Source: Methylobacterium phyllostachyos (GTDB lineage: Bacteria; Pseudomonadota; Alphaproteobacteria; Rhizobiales; Beijerinckiaceae). Taken from it: a stretch of 64,000 nucleotides of DNA. Shown here in pieces: positions 57,645 through 64,000 of the stretch. The notes beneath the pieces were generated by a model. It ran no database searches and was not told the origin of the DNA. It was given only the letters and a program-made list of their open reading frames with translations. Where the stretch lies: the NCBI RefSeq assembly GCF_900103445.1, contig NZ_FNHS01000023.1, forward strand, positions 1 to 64,000, given 5' to 3'. Position 1 is the first letter of the stretch. Each line of letters begins with the position of its first letter. Both the position numbers and the translations under genes were made by a program.

Positions 57645-58695
57645 TTATGCGGCGACGGCGTCGCAGCGAAAACGTTGCGAGGGATCCGCCAGTGCCCGTT
57701 CCATCTCCTGCCGAAACCCCTCGGCTCCATCGTGCCAGCCGGCCGGATCAGTCTCGTACAGTGCCATGACCTCATGAAAGCGCTTGTGCGCGCACCCGAA
57801 CGCGGTGTCGTGCAGGCCGTGCCTGTCGAAGAACACTCCGATGCTGCAGGCATGCGGATCCTTCGATGCTTCCTTCCAAGCCACCGGTAGAGGCTGACCC
57901 ATCAGGGTCCGACACGCCTCCACCACGCGCAGGTGGCCTGCATAGGCACCCAGCATCGACGTCGGCGTTCGGTCCATCTCCATACCCACCGTCGGCCATG
58001 CCGCTATCCATGGTGCGACAGCCTCGCCAGGCATCGGCCGTGCGATCCCGTAGCCTTGCCCGAGATCGACCCCGAGCACGCGCAAGGCGTCGCGGATCTC
58101 GACCGTCTCCACGCCCTCGACGATCAGTCGCTTGCCGATGCTGTGAGCTAGGCTCTGCAGGCTGAGCACGAAGTGCAGGTCCCGGGGCTTCTGTCGGAGC
58201 CCGCGCGCAAACGACTGGTCGAGCTTCATGATGTCGACGGGCAGGTCACGCAGATTGATTAGGGACGAGTAGGCGCTGCCGATATCGTCGAGTGCGATGC
58301 GGATGCCGAGCGCACGGATGGCCTGCAGGCGCTCCGACATTCGAGCATAATCCGGGGTTGCGTGGCCCTCCAACAGCTCCAGCACCATTGCGCCGTGCGG
58401 ACTGAAGGCGTGCTGATCGAGTACGTCGCGCAGAAGATCGACGAACCCATCCGCGAGCACCAGCGGCACCTCGACGTTGACGCTGACGTAGGGACCTGGA
58501 CCATCACCCGCCAAACTCTGCCGCAGCGAGACCGCTTGCCCGAGCATCGTGCGAAACAGTTCGGCGAGGGCGTCCTGTGGCAGGCTGGACAGGAAGTCCG
58601 CCGGCGGAAGGAGCTGGTCGCCGCGCATGAGTCGGGCGAGCGCCTCGTAGCCGACGATCTCGCCTGTGCGCAGATCCTCGATGGGTTGGAAGGCG
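57467..58695. repeat. Long direct repeat, copy B (partner 9101-10329)
   Basis: Nearly identical to 9101-10329, same orientation, constant offset 48366. It ends in the EAL-CZB gene; the 5' ends of the two genes differ. Confidence 0.9.
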
Positions 58696-58787
58696 GCTCT
58701 TATGTCGAGGCTTAATTGATGCAGCACGGATGTGCTGCGGGAAGCAGCCGCGCGTGGCCTACGAGCCCGAGCGTGGTGCACGGTCAT
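57645..58787 (-). CDS. EAL-domain c-di-GMP phosphodiesterase with CZB zinc domain (copy B)
   Basis: 380 residues. The first 30 residues differ from copy A (MTVHHARARRPRAAASRSTS), then the sequence is almost the same. EAL motifs are intact (YEALARL, SVNVE, ALDDIG, MKLDQ, EGVET), and the CZB His, Cys, His, His set is retained (GHL, CSIG, CAHKRFH). Differences cluster in the linker and near the CZB loop (KHDM to RHGL). It opens a run of c-di-GMP genes on the minus strand. Confidence 0.85.
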   Translation of the reverse strand: MTVHHARARRPRAAASRSTSVLHQLSLDIRAAFQPIEDLRTGEIVGYEALARLMRGDQLLPPADFLSSLPQDALAELFRTMLGQAVSLRQSLAGDGPGPYVSVNVEVPLVLADGFVDLLRDVLDQHAFSPHGAMVLELLEGHATPDYARMSERLQAIRALGIRIALDDIGSAYSSLINLRDLPVDIMKLDQSFARGLRQKPRDLHFVLSLQSLAHSIGKRLIVEGVETVEIRDALRVLGVDLGQGYGIARPMPGEAVAPWIAAWPTVGMEMDRTPTSMLGAYAGHLRVVEACRTLMGQPLPVAWKEASKDPHACSIGVFFDRHGLHDTAFGCAHKRFHEVMALYETDPAGWHDGAEGFRQEMERALADPSQRFRCDAVAA

Positions 58788-58920
58788 AGTGATCCTATCG
58801 GGTCTGGATCGGGAGGTGCTTAGCCACGACGTAGGGTTGCAACCTGATCCATATTACATTGCGCAACCGTTAACGACTGCGACAGCCCTGAGCCGAAGGG
58901 TCCGCAATGTATTTGGGCGC

Positions 58921-60507
58921 TCAAATCACAAGGCGCAGATCTGTCTCGTTCGGTTCGGCAGCACGAACCTGGTTCCGACCCGCGCCTTTGCCCACGTACA
59001 GCGCCCCATCTGCCTCCGCGACGAGTGCAGCGGCGTTGGGCGCTAAGACCTCAGGAACGCTGGCTACGCCACAACTCACCGTGAGAACTGTATGCGGTCC
59101 AGATGCGTGGGGCATCCCCCAACCCATTACCGCCGCTCGGATCCGCTCGGCCACGACGATCGCACCCGCGGTGTCGACCTCAGGCAGGATCACCGCAAAC
59201 TCTTCGCCGCCGATGCGACAAGCCGTGTCGCTCGCGCGGTTGGCCGCTGCTCGGATCGAGCCAGCGATCAGTCGGAGCGCTTCGTCGCCGCGCTGATGAC
59301 CATAGGTGTCGTTGAAGCCCTTGAAGCAATCCGCATCGATCAAAACCAATGCCACCGGCCGCTGGCCCCGCACTGCACGGTCCCATTCCTGCGCGAGCGC
59401 CTCATCGAAGCGCCGCCGGTTGCCGAGGCCGGTTAGGGCATCGGTGGTCGCCTGTGCTGCGAGGCTGGCGTTGGCTGCGACCAGCTTCGCCTCGGTCTGC
59501 TCACGGTGACATAGCTCTCGGCGCAACAGCCAAGTGAGGCCAGCGGTGACGCCGCAGAGGCTGAGCAGCACGAGGCCCAGGCTCAGCGCCTGCCGTTGCC
59601 ATTCGGCATAGACGGCGGACGGTGAAACCGCGATGCTGAGGGTGAGCGGTTCCAGCCCAAGGCGCGCGAAGGTGAACCGGCGTTCGTCCTCACCCAGCAT
59701 CGCCGGACCGACGAAGCTGCCTTCGCGCATCGCGATCATGCGGCGGTAGCTCGTGGCATCGGCCACGCTGGCGCCGATCACGCTCTGCTCAAACGGCTCG
59801 CGCATCAAGACGACGCCCTGAGGTCCGAAGAGCGTGACGGTCCCAGCATGCTCGGCACCGACTGAGGCGAACAGGCTGCGCAGGTAGTCGATCTTGATGC
59901 CGCCGACCACGACACCAGCAAACGAACCGTCGGAGTTCGACAAGCGGCGGGAGAGCATGATCATCTGCTGACCACTCACCCGCGAGACAGCGGGCGGGCT
60001 GATGTGCAGATCATCGTCATCTGGATGGGCGGTGAAGTGATGAAAATATTCGGTATCAGACCGGTCCAGCCCCTTCGGTACCGATGGGCTTGATCCGGAG
60101 ACGATGGTGCCGCTCGCGTCGAGAAGCAACTGGAAGGCGAAGCCAGGCGCGGATGCAGCACGGTCGAACAGGATCATCCGGCGAAGCTCGGGTGTAGCTT
60201 CCAAGACACCGGGACGTCCGATATTTTCTACAACGGCCTGTAGTGACAGATCATAGAGTTCGATGTTGCGCGCGATATCGCGGCCGAGCACCTGTACGAG
60301 GCTGTTTGCTGTTAACTGGCTGCGGCGCTCCGCATCTGTACGCATCTGCAAGAGCAGAAGGGCGGCCACGCAGATCAAGCCGGTGACGGTTAGGAAGTTG
60401 GCAAGGGCCAGCCATCGGGCCAGGGATGGCCTGGACCATGAGCCATCGATGTGCCCTCGGGGGCTAGCTACAACGTGCGCCACCTCAAGCCTGCGCGGTT
60501 TGAACAT
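58921..60507 (-). CDS. Membrane GGDEF diguanylate cyclase with dCache-type sensor
   Basis: 528 residues. TM1 33-55; periplasmic dCache-like domain 60-300 (IELYDLSLQAVVENIG, FQLLLDASGTIVSGSSPS, GVVVGGIKIDYL); TM2 306-328; GGDEF 350-515 with DALTGLGNRRRFDEAL, the active motif GGEEF (433-437) and the inhibitory I-site RASD (424-427), five residues before it. So it can make c-di-GMP and feel product inhibition. Senses a small periplasmic ligand. Lies between EAL-CZB copy B and an HD-GYP gene. Confidence 0.9.
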   Translation of the reverse strand: MFKPRRLEVAHVVASPRGHIDGSWSRPSLARWLALANFLTVTGLICVAALLLLQMRTDAERRSQLTANSLVQVLGRDIARNIELYDLSLQAVVENIGRPGVLEATPELRRMILFDRAASAPGFAFQLLLDASGTIVSGSSPSVPKGLDRSDTEYFHHFTAHPDDDDLHISPPAVSRVSGQQMIMLSRRLSNSDGSFAGVVVGGIKIDYLRSLFASVGAEHAGTVTLFGPQGVVLMREPFEQSVIGASVADATSYRRMIAMREGSFVGPAMLGEDERRFTFARLGLEPLTLSIAVSPSAVYAEWQRQALSLGLVLLSLCGVTAGLTWLLRRELCHREQTEAKLVAANASLAAQATTDALTGLGNRRRFDEALAQEWDRAVRGQRPVALVLIDADCFKGFNDTYGHQRGDEALRLIAGSIRAAANRASDTACRIGGEEFAVILPEVDTAGAIVVAERIRAAVMGWGMPHASGPHTVLTVSCGVASVPEVLAPNAAALVAEADGALYVGKGAGRNQVRAAEPNETDLRLVI

Positions 60508-60543
60508 CCCGGCGCAGTCAGCCGCAAATCAATTACGAAGCCC

Positions 60544-61674
60544 TTAGCGCGATGTAGACACTTCTTGGTCTTGGCAAGGAGGTACCTGCTGAGGGCGTGG
60601 GATAAGTGTTTGACTGTGCGCCATCTTCCGTGGAGACGGATCGAATACCGCGGCTATGGGCCGGAACGCGCGCACGAGATCGTCGTCTAGGCGACCGGTC
60701 ATCCCATTGAGAATGGCGTAGGCTTTTTCACCGGCCATCGGCGCTCGGTAGGGCCGACGCTCGATCAGAGCGCCGTAGACGTCGCAGACTGTCACCAAGC
60801 GGACGAGGTCGGGGATCTCCCAACCGGTGAGCCCATCCGGGTATCCGGTACCGTCGAGCATTTCGTGGTGCGAGCGCACGACCGTCAGCATCACCGCCTC
60901 GAACCCCTGGCCCACGAGCATGGCGTGGCCACGCACGGGGTGCGTGCGCATCACCGCCATCTCCGCCTCGGTGAGCTTGCCCGGTTTGTTCAGGATCTGC
61001 GTCGGGACATGGATCTTCCCGACATCGTGCAGCAGGGCGGCTTTCGTCAGACGATGTCGGTCCGCCGCCCGCAGCCCGAGAACGCCCGAGAACGCAGCCG
61101 CCAGGGCTGCAACGAGTAGGCAGTGTTGGTGCGTGGCATCGTCGAACTGCTGGACGGCTCGGACCCAATCGTAGATGCCGCTCTCGCCGACGGCACGCGC
61201 CACGAGATCAGTGCCGGTGTCGGCTATAGCGGGCGTGATCGGCGCGCCGGACAAGAGAACCTGCTTCAGGAAATGCCGAGCCTCGGTTGCTTGTTTCCAC
61301 ACGCTGGCCGGGGTCGGCTGGATCTGCACGTGCATGCGCCCGAGGGCGTCGAGTAGTTGCTGCGTGCCGGCCGTGCTGCTGAGCGTGGCGCTCGCACCCA
61401 AGATCTGGGCCTGCGCCTCGGCGCGAGCGACGTTGCCGTGCACGAGGAACAGGTACGGGATCTCTCCGCCGCGCATCGCCGCCAAGACGCGGCGTAGGCG
61501 AATGAGGGCGTCGGACGTGAGCGCTTCGATGTCGCTGACGATCAGATCGAATTGCGGGGGCGGCAGCTTGTCCTCGTAGAGTTCGTGCACGTGGCAGGGG
61601 CCTCGCGCATCGAGATTGCGTGCGAGGCGTTGGCCGCGCTGAACATCATCAGTGATCAGCAGAAGTGCGCCCAT
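60544..61674 (-). CDS. HD-GYP protein with degenerate receiver
   Basis: 376 residues. N-terminal receiver-like fold (LLLITDDVQRGQRLARNLDA, QFDLIVSDIEA, FLVHGN) whose acidic pair and Lys are partly lost. The HD-GYP domain has HDVGK (216-220), HHE (269-271), DGTGYPDG (274-281) and VCDVYGAL. Metal and GYP residues are kept, so c-di-GMP hydrolysis is likely. The C-terminus is Pro/Gln-rich. Nine bases separate its stop-side gene order from PilZ. Confidence 0.85.
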   Translation of the reverse strand: MGALLLITDDVQRGQRLARNLDARGPCHVHELYEDKLPPPQFDLIVSDIEALTSDALIRLRRVLAAMRGGEIPYLFLVHGNVARAEAQAQILGASATLSSTAGTQQLLDALGRMHVQIQPTPASVWKQATEARHFLKQVLLSGAPITPAIADTGTDLVARAVGESGIYDWVRAVQQFDDATHQHCLLVAALAAAFSGVLGLRAADRHRLTKAALLHDVGKIHVPTQILNKPGKLTEAEMAVMRTHPVRGHAMLVGQGFEAVMLTVVRSHHEMLDGTGYPDGLTGWEIPDLVRLVTVCDVYGALIERRPYRAPMAGEKAYAILNGMTGRLDDDLVRAFRPIAAVFDPSPRKMAHSQTLIPRPQQVPPCQDQEVSTSR

Positions 61675-61683
61675 CGTTGTTCC

Positions 61684-62247
61684 TCAGAGGATGACGCGTT
61701 CGTTGAAGGTGAGCGGGCCGAACGGCAGGCGGAACGCCACGCCGACACCCTCAGGGGTATGACGGACTACCGTCGCATAGCGCTTGCCCACCGTTACGAT
61801 CGTACCGACTTGTGGTCGCTCATCTAGGAGTAGAGCGGCTCCAGTCATGGACAGGTCTGCAACAATCGCTTCGGTCACACGGGCACCCAGCAGATGGACT
61901 TGAACCTTGCGGTGGACCGGGACGATGCGGGCGGCCTTGCGCTGGTCATCCCGGTCGTCGGCGCTGCGCAGCCACGCCAGCCGCGCCTCGATCCGGGACC
62001 GGCGTTCGGGATTGGCTATAATCTGAAGCACGAAGCGGTCGACCTGCTGGTATTGCACGACGCCGTCGATCATGCCGATGTCGTCGAGATAACAGGTGAC
62101 GCGCTCACCTACTTCGGGCAGCGCTCCCTCCGTGGCGGGATGCAACTCGATGAAGTTGGTAGCCGACACGGCGGCGAGACATTGAACGTCTCGACTGCCC
62201 AGCCAACAATACCTGCCCTTAGCTGCAATGCTGCCTTGTTCCCGCAC
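61684..62247 (-). CDS. PilZ domain protein, c-di-GMP receptor
   Basis: 187 residues. The C-terminal PilZ domain contains RKAAR (103-107, the R-x-x-x-R motif) and DLSMTG (131-136, D-x-S-x-x-G), the two c-di-GMP contacts. The N-terminal half (ATEGALPEVGERVTCYLDDI, RFVLQIIANPERRSR) is PilZ-like but without the motifs. Likely effector of the local c-di-GMP enzymes; the target is unknown. Confidence 0.85.
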   Translation of the reverse strand: MREQGSIAAKGRYCWLGSRDVQCLAAVSATNFIELHPATEGALPEVGERVTCYLDDIGMIDGVVQYQQVDRFVLQIIANPERRSRIEARLAWLRSADDRDDQRKAARIVPVHRKVQVHLLGARVTEAIVADLSMTGAALLLDERPQVGTIVTVGKRYATVVRHTPEGVGVAFRLPFGPLTFNERVIL

Positions 62248-62373
62248 GGAAGTTTCTCCCGCCTTCGCGCTTAAATAAAAATAGCAACAGATTGGTTTAT
62301 AACCCGACTATACATCAGCGATCGTCCTATCACTTCACTACAACATCGAGGATTTGTCTTTGGAACGTCAGCT

Positions 62374-62733
62374 TCAGGCAGGAGAAGCGGGTTCAAACGA
62401 GCGGACGAGCTTGCTGGCGTTCAGCCTTCCACTCGCGGCCCGCTGAATAAACAGGTCGATATGAGCCAGTCCGTTACGTACCTCGACGCACAGTTTCGCG
62501 TTGATGGCGTCGATCCGAGCATCGCCGCTCGGCGCCCGTGTCTCCAAATCGGCGTTGATTGCGAGTAGCTCGGCCCGCTGACGCCGCAGTTTCATAAGGA
62601 TCGCGTCGAGCTGTGCCGATGGGAGGGTCGGCGCACGCCCTTCGGCTAACAACTCCGCAGCAGCTGCGTCGAAGCTGGCGAGGGTGGATGTCTCGTAGCG
62701 TTTGAGCCGCAGGGGAATGATCGTTCCCATCAT
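62374..62733 (-). CDS. Hypothetical helical protein (family copy B)
   Basis: 119 residues, homologous to the third gene of the ECF sigma operon (14366-14824). Both have IIPLR/IVPLR, LLAEGRA, QR, GDARIDAIN and a final LAHIDLFIQRA helix. Its ATGATGG start overlaps the stop of the upstream gene, the same layout as copy A. Function unknown. Confidence 0.6.
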   Translation of the reverse strand: MMGTIIPLRLKRYETSTLASFDAAAAELLAEGRAPTLPSAQLDAILMKLRRQRAELLAINADLETRAPSGDARIDAINAKLCVEVRNGLAHIDLFIQRAASGRLNASKLVRSFEPASPA

Positions 62734-63026
62734 GATCCCTGGGTCTTAGAACCTTCATTCTTGGATCGGTACTGTCGCAGCCCCTGTTTCAGCGTCCGCT
62801 TTAGCATCGCAGCCGCGTCCGTCGCCCAGCCGAGCTGCTGGTGGGGTACCATCCGGCGATCAAAAGCAGCGTCGATCCGGGCGCAGCTAACCTCGTATGG
62901 TTCCGGCCCCACCTCGACCGCGGCGCGGAGTAGATCCTCAAGCGCACCGTCGAGGCTAGCCCGAACGACGGCCTGGTCTCTCACGTTGTGCACGACTTCA
63001 TCCGTGATCATCGGAAGTTCGCCCAT
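62730..63026 (-). CDS. Hypothetical protein coupled to helical protein copy B
   Basis: 98 residues from the Met at 63026 (MGELPMITDEVVHNVRDQAV), overlapping the next gene by ATGA. Helical, ending AAAMLKRTLKQGLRQYRSKN. The frame also has a Met at 63122. No family recognised; cotranscription with the HD-GYP gene upstream is likely. Confidence 0.5.
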   Translation of the reverse strand: MGELPMITDEVVHNVRDQAVVRASLDGALEDLLRAAVEVGPEPYEVSCARIDAAFDRRMVPHQQLGWATDAAAMLKRTLKQGLRQYRSKNEGSKTQGS

Positions 63027-63070
63027 GGCTGTTTCAGATCCGAGCGCGTCTCGAATGGAATGATGACCGG

Positions 63071-64000
63071 CTATTCGACTTCCTCGGCCACCTCGCGGCG
63101 CAACTCCGGTACGCGCGCCCACGGTTCGGTGGTCCGAGCCATCGCTTCGAGGCGCGTCCCGACCGCCGTCTCACGGACCGCTAAGACCACGTCCCAGGCT
63201 GACGCGAAGGCTTCGACACAGGCAGGATCGAAATGGCGACCACTGTCGGCCTGGATACAGCTCAGCGCCTCGTCGAACGCCATCGCCGCCTTGTACGGTC
63301 GCACCGTCGTCAGGGCGTCGAACACGTCCGCCACCGCCACGATCCGAGCTGAGAGTGGGATTGCCTCACCGCTAAGGCCGTGTGGGTAGCCGCTGCCATC
63401 CCACTTCTCGTGGTGGGCCTCGGCGATCTCAGCGGCCAGGCAGATCAGCTCCGAACCGCTGCCGGCGAGGATCCGCTGTCCGACTACAGGATGCGTGCGG
63501 ATCACCGCGAACTCTGCCTCGTCGAGGCGCCCCTTCTTCAGCAGGATCCCGTCGGGGACGGCGACCTTGCCGACGTCGTGCAGCGGCGCGGCGAGGTACA
63601 GACGCTGGCAGAACTCTTGAGGCAGCCCCATCGCTTCAGCGATGATCTGGCTGTAGCGCGCCACGCGCCAAGTGTGGTCACCCGTGTCGTTGTCGCGGTA
63701 CTCGACCGCCAACGCCAGCCGGAAAATGACCTCCGCTTCTCGCTCGCGCAGGCGACGCGTCGCCTGCTCGATCTCGCCGGCCAGCGCCGCCGCCTGCTCG
63801 TCGAGGTGCCGCACCGCCTTCGCCAGTCGGACGAGGTTGCGCACCCGCACGTTCAGCTCGATCTCTTTCGCTTGCTTGTCGAGGAAGTCGGTGGCACCCG
63901 CCTCTAGCGCGCTGAGCCTGACCGTATCGCACACGTCGCTGGTGATCATGGCGACCGGCACCTGCGCATAGTGCGGTATGGCGCGGATCTCGCGGATGAA
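63071..64000 (-). CDS. HD-GYP response regulator, 5' end outside the window
   Basis: The frame is open to the right edge, so the start lies beyond 64000. The visible part begins in a receiver (FIREIRAIPHYAQVPVAMIT then ALEAGATDFLDKQ), followed by a coiled coil and an HD-GYP domain: HDVGKVAVP, THPVVGQRIL, HHEKWDGSGYPHGL, VADVFDALTTVRPYK. The full catalytic set is present, so it is a likely active c-di-GMP phosphodiesterase controlled by phosphorylation. Confidence 0.88.
   Translation of the reverse strand, partial: FIREIRAIPHYAQVPVAMITSDVCDTVRLSALEAGATDFLDKQAKEIELNVRVRNLVRLAKAVRHLDEQAAALAGEIEQATRRLREREAEVIFRLALAVEYRDNDTGDHTWRVARYSQIIAEAMGLPQEFCQRLYLAAPLHDVGKVAVPDGILLKKGRLDEAEFAVIRTHPVVGQRILAGSGSELICLAAEIAEAHHEKWDGSGYPHGLSGEAIPLSARIVAVADVFDALTTVRPYKAAMAFDEALSCIQADSGRHFDPACVEAFASAWDVVLAVRETAVGTRLEAMARTTEPWARVPELRREVAEEVE

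Noticed and set aside
1..64000. tRNA genes as integration sites for the prophage or plasmid module
   Set aside because: I searched by eye for T-loop GGTTCRANYC with a CCA-type acceptor and found no convincing cloverleaf; a tRNAscan run would settle it.

Overview
The window is high-GC alphaproteobacterial DNA, most like Methylobacterium or Methylorubrum. I infer this from codon use and from the family mix: MucR/Ros regulators, an HWE histidine kinase, a PhnA-like/DUF2382/YidB stress cluster and many lineage-style small ORFs. No rRNA, tRNA, CRISPR array or core housekeeping operon was seen, so this is an accessory region of a chromosome or megaplasmid.

Layout. 1-5.5 kb: the edge of a prophage (baseplate spike end, hub, tape measure with a lysozyme domain), then minus-strand small secreted and coiled-coil proteins and a possible phage-type nuclease. 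5.7-16.4 kb: glutathione S-transferase, zinc alcohol dehydrogenase, a freshly inserted IS1-family element with an 8-bp target duplication, an EAL-CZB protein, an HNH-like gene, a candidate structured RNA, a CHASE3 chemoreceptor, and a translationally coupled ECF sigma/DUF2934/hypothetical operon. 16.6-24.6 kb: a dense field of very small genes with a Panacea-type toxin-antitoxin pair, a MucR protein, decayed XRE-regulator tails, micro-ORF operons with overlapping stops and starts, and an IS3 element that landed in codon 2-3 of a 40-residue ORF. 25-28.2 kb: HWE kinase, Crp/Fnr regulator, single-domain response regulator.

28.5-45.4 kb looks like an integrated plasmid or mobilizable element. It holds three serine recombinases, two HNH-like genes, TspO, an XRE-ImmA/PIN pair, ParA with a small RHH-like partner, a plasmid-type HTH protein, a MobF relaxase with a TrwA-like partner, a candidate oriT, a divergent three-gene stb-like operon, a VirD4/TraD coupling protein and an IS3 element. 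No mating-pair genes are visible, so it would be mobilizable rather than self-transmissible.

45.5-52.9 kb: a PAS-LuxR regulator followed by a co-oriented envelope and general-stress cluster (PhnA-like, two DUF2382 proteins, PepSY-like, YflT-like, YidB, His/Lys/Ala-rich protein, truncated CsbD). 53-57.3 kb: small secreted proteins plus second copies of families seen on the left (HNH, structured RNA, MucR, a 62-residue protein). 57.6-64 kb: a cyclic-di-GMP block on the minus strand (EAL-CZB, GGDEF, HD-GYP, PilZ, second HD-GYP cut by the window edge).

The most notable structure is a 1.23-kb near-identical direct repeat (the EAL-CZB gene plus its 3' flank) at 9.1-10.3 and 57.5-58.7 kb, about 48.4 kb apart. 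Several other families also have one copy on each side of the mobile centre. The best candidates for something undescribed are the paired structured RNA, the micro-ORF operons with a recurring LKA(K/M)G tail, and the four-copy HNH-like family.
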